Part shown: in pieces, positions 1 through 8,832 of the stretch
How positions within the stretch are numbered: the stretch's first letter is position 1
How the letters are laid out: each line of letters starts with the position of its first letter
DNA from: Apostichopus parvimensis
Taxonomy: Eukaryota > Echinodermata > Holothuroidea > Aspidochirotida > Stichopodidae
NCBI GenBank assembly: GCA_000934455.1
Contig: KN892142.1
Location: 2,770-46,052 of the forward strand
Length of the DNA stretch: 43,283 nt
Direction of reading: 5' to 3'
Notes under the pieces: generated by a model
What the model was told of the DNA's origin: nothing
The model's input: the letters and a program-made list of their open reading frames with translations, nothing else
Databases searched by the model: none
Made by a program: the position numbers and the translations under genes

Positions 1-110
1 AACTAGGGGGGGTTGATTGTGTGGGCCAACCCCCCTCTTCAAAAAGTGGGGGGTTAAAACCCCCCCAACCCCCCCTGTTTCTCCGCCCATGAGTATATGT
101 ATAGTTTACA
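1..110. repeat. G/C-tract repeat, partial copy cut by window edge
   Basis: Alternating runs of G and C make inverted arms around a short spacer and end near a CTCCGCCCATG motif. The style (homopolymer G/C tracts with a short terminal motif) matches the other short nonautonomous elements here, for example 1280-1662 and 26881-27193. The left end is outside the window, so the family is not fixed. Confidence 0.4.
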
Positions 111-325
111 CACATATCGTCCAACAACTCTCATTCCAGTATAACAAAAATCACACAAAATATCCGACATGTGGCGCTTGATGGAGAACCCCGACACATG
201 GTTTGAAGTGGGAGGGAGGGGGGGGGGCAGGAGCTATGAAATCGTTCAATGATGTTTAACGATTTAGAATTGCAACCGATGCCAGTGTCACCACGTCCGC
301 AAGAAAATCATTGCTGGCGTATTAA

Positions 326-622
326 TCATAAGGTATATGAAACGAAATATTGATAACTCGATGCCGGACGGTGAGACTCTTCATAATTGTCCGTGTATGG
401 GTCGCAAGTTCGTAATACAATATTTAAGCTACCAAACGAGAGAGGAACTCTTTCAGATATTTGAGAAGATATTTTGGGAGATTTTTTGTTACCCAGGAGC
501 TCCATAATTTGGGTGAGGGGAAATACGTTAGTTCTTCCGCCAACTACAAAAGTAAGGGATATGTCCATTGTCTTCAAATCCATCTCCCAACCGACGCCCA
601 TGACTGCAATTAACCACCCCAT
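326..622 (-). CDS. Unassigned 98-codon ORF, possible last exon of a minus-strand gene
   Basis: I do not recognise this protein. The frame is open for 98 codons and has a plausible globular composition (mixed hydrophobic and charged residues, no low complexity), ending in ...SYQYFVSYTL and a stop. A possible splice acceptor (TTAATTGCAG) lies just before an in-frame ATG whose first base is 602, so the real coding part may be a terminal exon of about 277 bases (start near 604). The polypyrimidine tract is weak. No partner exon was found upstream on the minus strand. A chance ORF or a piece of a decayed transposon is equally possible. Confidence 0.25.
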   Translation of the reverse strand: MGWLIAVMGVGWEMDLKTMDISLTFVVGGRTNVFPLTQIMELLGNKKSPKISSQISERVPLSFGSLNIVLRTCDPYTDNYEESHRPASSYQYFVSYTL

Positions 623-2323
623 CCCTCCCTGTATAGTTCCTCATACAAACTAGTTCAAGTGTCTACGTATTCAATTCTATGAGCTGTATCCATGTAAATC
701 TTTCTATATCAGTCCAACTGAAATCAAAATGAAAAAAACTATACCCTCCTTCTGCAACTAAAAGTCGGCTATATAGTATGGAGCTGCTATGACATTATGA
801 ATCGACCCAGACAATGTCGATCAAATTAGAAAAATATACATGTATAAAATGTAAATTACACTACATTCAATTTCGGTATGATACCTACTGCTATCTCCGC
901 TATCTAGTTACAAATGATTTATCACAACGTACATGTGATTACTGGTGAGTAACTTACCAGAGCCTCGAAAGACTAAACTTTTATTGGCAGGCAGCTCGCC
1001 TGTCACTTATGAGTGAACAAAGCCACGTATCGATTCGAATCAGAAATCTCCACCCAAGAGAAATAGATGAACAATTAAACGTGTTAGTGTCATTAAACAG
1101 TAAATAATCGGCCTGACTTTATCAGGAAGTTTCTATTTGTCCGAGTAAAAAAGGATATTCCCTTGCTAAAAACCACATGGAATTCAGTTTTACCACGAAC
1201 AAGGAATACCAAACAATAACTGAAGTTTCCACGAAGCAATAAACAAACACTATTAAACCCTATGGTATAGAGACGTAAGGGCATAGGCGTAGGAGGCGGG
1301 TGGCTGGGGGGCTGCAGCTGCAGCCCCCTACCAAATATTTTTTGTAAAATTCGGGCAATATGCAGAGAATTTTTCGGGCACCTACTGAGAGAAAAATAAA
1401 GTGCAATGTGTTTTTTAATGGTGAAACTTATTATGTTATTATTATCATTATTATTGTAAAGACTTCCCCCAAGTTATAACCAATATGGAAGGGTAATAAC
1501 ATAAGGCATATGATTGTATGTTATTGGCATGCGATGTAATAACCGATGCATGTCTATATGATATGCACATTCAGATGTTGAAAATTTTGTTTATACTTTT
1601 CGGGCAAGTCGTTACAGCCCCCCCCCCCCCTCAATCAAATTGGGCTCCTATACGCCTATGCCTAAGGGTACAGGCAATATGTGAAGATTTTTCGTTGTAA
1701 ATGTTGTAACAATTTTCCACAAAGTGATTAATTGGTCACTTAATATGTTAGCAAATTTATAACGACTTCATCAAGTTCGTAAATCAATCTTTCATTCAGG
1801 TGCAAAATTAAAAAAAAAAAGCTTTATATCAAATGTTAACAATTTAACATTAAGCAACAAAATGATAAACTGGCAACATGTGCCTGGCAGCATGTGCTAA
1901 AGTAATACGAAATGTTGCCAAATACTTCAATAATCCCTTCTTTCAGCGATTGAGTACGGTACAGTATCTATTCTTATAATCGTTTATACGTAAGTTTACT
2001 CCGAAAACACGTCACTCAACCTCTCATCGATTATGAGAAGAATACTGATTTTGCTTTAAGAAAAAGACCAACCCGTTTCTGTAATAAACAAAGTGCAATT
2101 ACAAGACGAACACAAATTGTGGGACTCGTCACCCGTGACGATTGACAACGGATTAAACTGACGACACGGTAGATGGGCGGGGAAGGAAATATAGGAGATT
2201 GGGAATAATTGTATCACGTCATTGTTGTAATAATGTCAATCAAACTTAAGCAGGATTGAAGTTTTCAAATGGTGCTTCCCAGGAAGACATTTCAAAAGAT
2301 AGTTTAAGAAAAGAAAGAAATTG
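623..2323. other. Intergenic spacer before the ankyrin gene
   Basis: AT-rich sequence with no ORF of coding character on either strand. It holds the inverted-repeat element at 1280-1662 and, at its right end, the likely non-coding first exon of the ankyrin gene, which finishes in a strong donor (G|GTAAGTG, GT at 2324-2325). No convincing TATA box or other core promoter motif was identified. Confidence 0.5.
1280..1662. mobile_element. Nonautonomous inverted-repeat (MITE-like) element, about 383 bp
   Basis: The left end GGCATAGGCGTAGGAG is the reverse complement of the right end CTCCTATACGCCTATGCC, apart from a 2-base insertion. TAAG directly flanks both sides (1276-1279 and 1663-1666), a likely 4-bp target-site duplication. 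Inside are a perfect 22-bp palindrome at 1307-1328 (GGGGG-CTGCAG-CTGCAG-CCCCC), two TTCGGGCA motifs, and a C tract before the right terminus. No transposase is encoded, so it would need a partner element in trans. Superfamily is not assigned. Confidence 0.6.
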
Positions 2324-2534
2324 GTAAGTGAAACCATGACGCACTCGTTTATTGAATAAATAGATGTTTAAATAGGGTGACATTTTGATGGAAGGTATAG
2401 GTTCGGCTCGGATCACCATTCAGTTCTGTTTTGAACTTCAACTCGAACAGTTAACCTTAAACTCGTAGTTAACATATTTCCATCCGTTCTCTCCTTTTGG
2501 TATTTTTTTTGATAATTTTTTTTCTTCAATATAG
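2324..2534 (+). other. Candidate 5'-UTR intron of the ankyrin gene
   Basis: The donor GTAAGTG at 2324 is near consensus. The acceptor is a long T-rich tract ending in CTTCAATATAG at 2534. The next exon starts 31 bases before the first good ATG. This explains why the open frame runs upstream of that ATG through a T-rich stretch starting with TTG at 2497: that part is intron, not protein. Confidence 0.55.
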
Positions 2535-2565
2535 TTTATTAAACCGAGAACAGCTCTTTTACAAC

Positions 2566-4677
2566 ATGACGCCTGAATGCAGAGCTGGTTTCTGTGCCAA
2601 TCTTCTACGGGCTGTGGCGGCAGGGAGATTTAGTCAAGTACGCTTGATAATTGGATCTGGTGCTGAAGTGAATTGTGTCGATGAATGCGACCAGACACCT
2701 TTAATTCGTGCCATGTTTTTGGAGAACTCCAGAATTCAGTTAAAAATCGTCAAATATTTGCTGAAGAAGGGCGCCAATATTAACGCTGTCGATGTTGTCG
2801 GAAGGACTGCCATACATTGGGCCTCTCTACGTGGGTGCGATACCGTTCTTGCGACTTTGTTAAACCATGCTGAGGGAAATTTTGACTTGAATCGCGGGGA
2901 TATGAACGGCTGTACTGCTTTATATCACGCGGCAACTTCTGGAAGTGCTGCAACCGTTAAGTTAATGGTCTCAGCTCTACGGAAGTTCGACTTAAGTGTG
3001 GACATACCGAACTCACAAGGAATAACGCCGTTGATGCAAGCATTACGTTTAGAAAATGATGTATGTGCCAGTGTTTTAGTTCATCAGGGACAGGCGTCAT
3101 TGACTATCAGAGACGAAAATTTTCTAAATGCTGGTGATTGGGCTGAAAGAGCTACACGCTTAGCAACAGCCACAAACGGCGGTAAAAAATCTGCAAGTAG
3201 CTTACCGGAGATACATAAAGTGGGGGCGCAAAGTAAAGTCAAAGCGCATCGTGCGTTGAGGAGAAACCAACGCATTGTTGCCATGGAGAGGCATCTCAGT
3301 TCAGATGATGAAGATGAAGAATCATCCCGTGATTCCGAAACTGCATTCGTGCATCAATTGACGGCAGACGACACTGTAGATGGCGGGAATTCGTCTGGCT
3401 ACGATTCTGATGCAGGTCAGGATTTTTCGGAAGATATTTCGTCTCGTAGTGTCTCGTCTCTGAGTAGTCGTGACGAAGATGCTTATGCTTTCTCAATTCC
3501 AGTCAGTGAATCGAAAGGCAAAGAACCTGCTAAAACTCAGATCAAAACTCAAAATGATCTTCCTTCTATTTACAATATGTACGGGAATCAACTGAGCCAT
3601 TCGTATAGGCCAGGGTATCCACCAAACTTGGCCAGCAATGACGATAGCCCTGCACCAGATATTTTACACGGGGTCACCTGTCCTCTCGAGTGTTGTGAAA
3701 AGACTGTTAGTCTAAGGCTGCCCGAGCACAAAATACAGAGGGTCGCAAAAATATCAATATCTGCTAGGATGGAACAAAGAGATTCTACAGGTGAGCATTA
3801 ATTTCAACTTATGAATTAAATTAAATTATTTTGTGTCCACCCGACAAATCACTTGTTTTAACAAAACAATACCACGCGCCGAGGTCGTTCACAAGGGGAG
3901 GAGGGAGGGGCAACTTATATTGTATGATTGTTCATGGCGCGGTGTCAGACCCTGGAGCTTGGAGTGCGGGTTATTAGAAATTCAAGACTTTTTGTCGGGA
4001 CAAACATACTGAGATTTTGTGTCGGGCAACAGTGCCACTATCCTCCCCCCCCCCCCCCCCATTCATCGAACCTCAGGGACGTTTTTGTTGGCATCACTGT
4101 TGAATGGTACCAAGCAAACGTACTGTGTGAATGAAACATGAAAATGGGAATAAAACTTTCGGGTTATTTCAAATTGATTCGAATTGTATAACGTGGAACT
4201 ATACCCTAGGTACATACATATACGTTACATGACAGTGAACATAATATCACACTGGTATACAGGTAACAAAATAGTTTATCAAAATTATCTTCAAAGTTCA
4301 TGAAATGATTTTGAGAATGCATTTGTGTGTCAATAATTTCACATGCATGTTTTGCCGCTGCATGTTGAATTTCTGACATATGGCATGACATGAGAATTTA
4401 CTAGAACACCACATTAATATATTTTCTACTTTCTCAATCCATTTCTTCAGATAAACGACAAAGGGCTAAAGGTCGAAATTTGCGCAAAATAATCGCAGAA
4501 AGACAATGGAGAGAATCCTTGCCTAAATTACCAGAGGATAACACACAAATCCATGCAACCGACACAGACGTTTCCATAGCAACGAAATGGACGACAACGA
4601 GCTTACCTGCAATTACCAAACAGAAAAACTTTTTAGTTGGCGGACGAAAATCACCTTCCGATAATGAGCTAGAATAA
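2566..4677 (+). CDS. Ankyrin-repeat protein, two coding exons, 483 aa
   Basis: Coding exons 2566-3790 and 4451-4677 join in phase 1 (AG|GTGAGC donor; TTTCTTCAG acceptor). The start chosen is the ATG at 2566, because the open frame before it lies in a T-rich splice acceptor. Residues about 11-185 form roughly five ankyrin repeats with the usual TPLxxA, GxTAxxxA and VxxLLxxGAxxN signatures. A linker containing a basic KVKAHRALRRNQR stretch follows, then a Ser/Asp/Glu-rich acidic region (about 243-310), a Pro/Tyr/Asn-rich region, and a CPLECC pair-cysteine motif near the exon end. The final exon is basic, then polar. Ankyrin repeats bind proteins; no enzyme domain is visible, so a scaffold or adaptor role is inferred only. 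Length and N-terminal repeat layout recall the vertebrate ANKRD34 group, but I cannot establish orthology. A poly(A) signal lies at 5481. Confidence 0.8.
3885..4075. repeat. Intronic repeat piece related to the 1280-1662 element
   Basis: Within the ankyrin gene's coding intron, a G-rich stretch is followed by two TCGGGCA/TCGGGAC motifs, then a run of about 14 C. This is the same order of motifs as the right half of the inverted-repeat element at 1280-1662. The terminal inverted repeats are not recognisable, so this is a diverged or partial copy. Confidence 0.35.
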
Positions 4678-6519
4678 TTTCCAGGGGAATTATCAAATAT
4701 TCACTCTTCTCTTCGTAAACTGATTCTATTTGGAGAAATGAATTTTGTTCGAAACGGTTATCTTCCTCGTGCCAGAACGAGGATACCAAATATTATATTA
4801 ACATAATTTTCAGTTTCGAGAAATTTCACTAACAGATCATTTGATCCCCACCCCCCCCCCGCCACCCCCATCAAAACTTGGCGGCATCATAGAAAACATA
4901 TGCCTTACCAATTCAAAAATCGTCAGGGCGGATGCAGGATTTATATAGCCCGTGTATAGGTTTTGTGAGGGGAAAGGAGTTGGGGTACTCCCGAGAAACA
5001 ATTTTCAAACTGAAATGGTGCATTCAGAGACATACACTTTAGGTCTAAAATTAGGTCTAAACACAAGTTTGTGCTAATAACTATCGTTGAAGTTTTTCTG
5101 TGGGTTTGAAAAGGGGGGGGGGGGGAGGGAGCAGTTCAACCACATCCCTGGAACCGTGCTTGATCGTGTAACGGTGCTTTCTTTCTTTGTTATTATGTTC
5201 CCAGTCAGACAAGTGAAGTGTCTAGCCAATGGATAACCGTTGACATTTTCAACAGCACAATTCGCTGTTAAAAAAAGCGGTTTAATTTTTAAGGTTCAGT
5301 ACATCGTTGGGACCCTTAATAGCCCGGGCCATGTACCAATTACCTATCAGTGCATGCGATGGGTGAGGAGCTCCCACCCGCCCTTCCTCTCGTCTTCCGC
5401 CCTCCTAGCCACTATTCACCTCCGATCAATTGTTAAAGTTAGGTAAAGTTAGGTTAGTGACATAAAATTATATGAAAGACAATAAATACAGGTAAGATAT
5501 TAATATAGGGCCTACATCGAACAAAATTTACAAACATTAACTAATCTTTGTAACTATCATTGCAGATGTTGTTAGTTATCAGTAAATGAGATTCATTGTG
5601 TTTTCAAATTGTGTCATCCCTTAATTATGTAAATATTATATAATATTAAACAAGTTTATAAATATACATATACATGTAAATAACCTTATCTTACTAAATA
5701 TATCGTCGGTGGGGAATTATTTGAAATAAAAGTGACCTCGAGATAATGAAAACAAAGGAAATGGTATACTCTTCTTCTTGTCTGCTAGGAAAACGATATT
5801 TTTTATTTATTTTCCATGTTTTTTCCTTCTTCGAACCATGACTATTTCGACGTAGCTTGTATCCGCCATTATTACAACGTCTTTAATTTGTGTATATACT
5901 TATTAACAAACAGATTAACTGATTACTTTGTATGGTCATTTCTCTGTCTAAAGTTGAAATTCGTATACTAACAATTTTGTTGCAAATTCACAAAACGATA
6001 AGATTCATAGAAAATCCTTATGGCGTTTAAAACATTTTCTACATTTCATCGGTTTCCTACAGAATATTAAATTGACCCCCCCCCAAAAAAAAAAAAAAAC
6101 TTGCTGCAATTGTTAGACTGTTAACTTCGAGACACAACATGAAAAAAAACCAAAAGATATAAAAGGAAAACTTAAAAACACGCAAAAACCGCATCCATAC
6201 GCGTCCACATAGAAAAAAAAATTTAAAAAAACACACCCACTAAGACCCCCCAGATACACATAGAGAAAAGAAAACGTAATATATCTAAACTTGGAGTAAA
6301 TAGTAGAATTAGGACAAGACTAACGGATTAAACTTAACAATATGGTTTGAGAATAGAAGCGTCATAGTCACATTGGCTAAATAAGGCATCACATTCCAGA
6401 CGATGAACATCGTTAAATACGAATTTATAGATAGTCAAAATGAAGTCAGAATAAGCTCTCGAAAGTAGCTAGCATGTTCTGCCTAACAAAGTATCAAAAT
6501 AAATGCATAAATTCTTCTT
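4678..6519. other. Spacer between the ankyrin gene and the 398-aa ORF
   Basis: This holds the presumed 3' UTR of the ankyrin gene, C and G homopolymer tracts at about 4849-4860 and 5112-5124 with remnants of short repeats, a pyrimidine-rich stretch at 5371-5410, then AT-rich sequence with A-tracts. No coding exon was recognised. If the orphan exon at 8702 belongs to the ankyrin gene, this is also intron. Confidence 0.45.
5481..5486 (+). promoter_or_regulatory. Candidate poly(A) signal AATAAA of the ankyrin gene
   Basis: This canonical hexamer lies about 0.8 kb after the stop codon at 4677. No nearer canonical hexamer was seen. A 3' UTR of that length is ordinary, but use is inferred. Confidence 0.35.
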
Positions 6520-6525
6520 TTTAAT
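6520..6525 (-). promoter_or_regulatory. Candidate poly(A) signal ATTAAA of the 398-aa ORF
   Basis: Reading the minus strand, ATTAAA lies about 100 bases beyond the stop codon of the intronless ORF. It is the common variant hexamer. An AATAAA about 0.8 kb downstream (5803-5808) is the alternative. Confidence 0.35.
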
Positions 6526-6622
6526 TGCATTTACTGAAGACATCCAGTGCATAATAACATGCATATGCATGAGTGACGTATTTAGCATATCATCTCCAAG
6601 CTCCTCCCCCTCCTTCTTCCCG

Positions 6623-7819
6623 TCATTGACCCTCACTTGCAGCATTCAACGCCCCAGCTTTCCACCATCTCGCATATTTCTTTGCTGCTAATATATTTGT
6701 CGTAAGCCCCGATAATTCTGTCTCTTTCTTTTTCAGTTCCGGTTTCAATAAATGTTGCAATTTGATAAATCTTTCGTCTTTCAAAGGATCATTAACCCCT
6801 TTGGACTTGGTCAAGTCGTTTGTCCTTCGTCGTGATCTCCGTCTCCTCCTCTTGGTTGGCCCGCGATCAGGAGGAAGCTGAGGATTATCTTTAAAGATTT
6901 CTATCTTTGGCAAAACTTCTGAGATGAGGATTGGGTCTGGCCCAGAGAGAACCGGTGGCTCTTGTTTCATAATTTCTTCAGTTTTTTCTTCTCTATCATC
7001 TACTTCTTTCAATATGGACGACACGACACTTCCCCTCCGTAACAAAGCAGGAAGCTTTTGTTGTTCAACTATTCTTCTCTGTCTTTCCCTAGCTCTCTCC
7101 TCTTTTCTACGACTCTCTTCTTCCAATTCTTTCTCATGTATTGTTGCTAGAGCAGCTTGTCTTTGCTCCATTTGTTGTTTGACTTTAATTTTCATTACTA
7201 AATTACTAAAACTGAGTTTTTCTTCCTGACCCAAAGCAGCCGAAACTTTCTTTTGAAATAACGATGCACTCTCCGCAGACGATCCTTCCCCTTCACCGGT
7301 GGGGACCATCTTACCGAAGCTGATACTTGCCATACCTATCGCTCTAGCTAACTTCCTAAAAGTGACAGATTTGGTTTCCTTTGGTGGAGGCGGTGTTTCA
7401 ACTGGCTCGTAAATATCATCGATACTTGGTAGCATGCTCTTTCGGGGTGCTAACTGTTTCCGAGTAAACATTTTGGCCGCCATTTTGCTCTCTTTAATTT
7501 GTCTTTCATTATCCAGTTCTTTCTCTTCTCGTTCTTTTTTCTCTTTGGTCTTCCGAGCCTCTTCTTCAGCCGCTTTCTGTCGGTTTTCCTTCCTCAACTT
7601 AGCTTGGTTGTTCGATTTCGACGCCGTTCTTTCATGTTGGCGTATCCATGTACCCTGTTTCTTCTCCAGTCCAGCCACAAATGATTTTCTCTGTGAGGAC
7701 ATGTAGACTTCTGTCTTACGTCTCATGTAGTCCAAGTTAGATAGAGTCATGTCCAACTTCTTGTCTTCACCCTTGTTGCCCGCATGGCCAATGTCGCTAT
7801 GGAAAGCGGCTTTCATCAT
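6623..7819 (-). CDS. Intronless 398-aa basic coiled-coil protein, unknown function
   Basis: I do not recognise the family. The single open frame starts with two adjacent ATGs and ends in ...NAASEGQ. Residues 70-115 and 203-255 are dense in Lys, Glu, Arg and Gln and would form two charged coiled coils. Between them are a Pro-rich turn (133-136) and a conserved-looking segment SVTFRKLARAIGMASISFGK (141-160). An RRGSVVSS motif (261-268) resembles a basophilic kinase site. Residues 323-332 are an almost pure Arg/Lys tract typical of a nuclear or nucleolar signal. The C-terminus has a KKYARWWKAGAL motif. There is no signal peptide or membrane segment. A TATAAAA lies only about 33 bases upstream of the ATG (7852-7858), which would imply a very short leader. 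A retrocopy or a lineage-specific gene are both possible. Confidence 0.65.
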   Translation of the reverse strand: MMKAAFHSDIGHAGNKGEDKKLDMTLSNLDYMRRKTEVYMSSQRKSFVAGLEKKQGTWIRQHERTASKSNNQAKLRKENRQKAAEEEARKTKEKKEREEKELDNERQIKESKMAAKMFTRKQLAPRKSMLPSIDDIYEPVETPPPPKETKSVTFRKLARAIGMASISFGKMVPTGEGEGSSAESASLFQKKVSAALGQEEKLSFSNLVMKIKVKQQMEQRQAALATIHEKELEEESRRKEERARERQRRIVEQQKLPALLRRGSVVSSILKEVDDREEKTEEIMKQEPPVLSGPDPILISEVLPKIEIFKDNPQLPPDRGPTKRRRRRSRRRTNDLTKSKGVNDPLKDERFIKLQHLLKPELKKKETELSGLTTNILAAKKYARWWKAGALNAASEGQ

Positions 7820-8701
7820 GACAAATTCAGGTTAATTTCACAATTACCATTTTTTATAGCACCTGTGATATTCTAATATCAGTCATACTGTGTGTTCATG
7901 TTGATATCTTTGAAAAGTCATTATAAATATATATCCGAACTGATAGATCTCCATGATTCACTTTCCTATATATTGCAGTGAAAATTAATGAAAATTCAAG
8001 GGTTATATGAGAGAAATGACGGCCAATTCCCGGTTTTGGGTTTTGGTTATAATTTCTACTGCACATGCAGACCATCAGTTTAGAGAGAGTGTAAACAAAC
8101 AACGTGTAGGATTAAGAAAGTTCCATTCGGCTATAAACAGGGTTGTTATCAAAATGTCACATATACTCGTTTGAGTCTGACTGTAATGTGAATACCACAC
8201 TCTTTCAAATTAGTTCCAAAATAAGTCAAATCTGCTATTTCAGAAGTCAGACTCTGTTTCACTGATGTATTTCTTCCTATTGAGTGCAGACTGGTCTACA
8301 ATTTCCAGTAGCACTCAGTAGTCAAGGCCAATTTTGTTGTTTATTTTAAACAAACTCGTACACACACACTTATGTACGACACTCCACATATTAATATCGT
8401 TGGCAGCTCACACGTATCACAGATGGAAAAACATTATGAAGAAAGTATCTCCTTTAAGCAAGTCCGTTGTAAGCTTCCTCCTTGCCGCCTGCGTTTATAA
8501 GTCTTTCATGGGTTTTCAAAGTTTATATTGCCTCAAGAATCCCACAGAATAGGATGAAATAATTTCATGAAATGCTTTAACATCAGTGTATTCCTTCTAT
8601 GCGAGTTTCTCACATGTTTAACTATATATACTATGAAGTAACATGGTGTTACAACGTATGTTACTCTATATACTGATCTTATATGATTTCTTCTATTGAA
8701 G
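7820..8701. other. Spacer or intron before the orphan exon
   Basis: AT-rich sequence without a recognised exon or repeat. It contains the region just upstream of the 398-aa ORF (TATAAAA on the minus strand at 7852-7858, next to a CAGGTG E-box). At its right end is the T-rich acceptor TTTCTTCTATTGAAG that precedes the exon at 8702. Confidence 0.4.
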
Positions 8702-8832
8702 TAAAAGGTTTTCGATCTTTAAATCGATCGTCCCAAAACAAGGATGGCCCCCTTTTCGCACAAGACTTAAAGCAGCTTTTCGAGGATCGATTATTAGACG
8801 ACATTATTAAAGATGGAACAAACGGAACATAA
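8702..8832 (+). CDS. Orphan 3'-terminal coding exon (42 codons plus split codon)
   Basis: After the acceptor (AG at 8700-8701) one frame reads KGFRSLNRSSQNKDGPLFAQ, continues DLKQLFEDRLLDDIIKDGTNGT, and stops at 8830-8832. The composition is protein-like: an amphipathic helix of alternating Leu/Ile and Asp/Lys. The other two forward frames stop early or give unlikely peptides. It begins in phase 1, the same phase in which the first coding exon of the upstream ankyrin gene ends (donor at 3791), so it could be an alternative last exon of that gene. It could also belong to a gene whose other exons I did not find. AATAAA follows at 9474. Confidence 0.4.

Noticed and set aside
2497..2565. Upstream extension of the ankyrin ORF starting at TTG
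   Set aside because: The first 23 codons are a T-rich splice acceptor; TTG is an unlikely animal start, and a normal ATG follows at 2566.
6924..7706. Plus-strand ORFs of 90-101 codons
   Set aside because: These are antisense shadows of the 398-aa ORF, with Ser/Phe/Leu-rich composition mirrored from Lys/Glu-rich codons.
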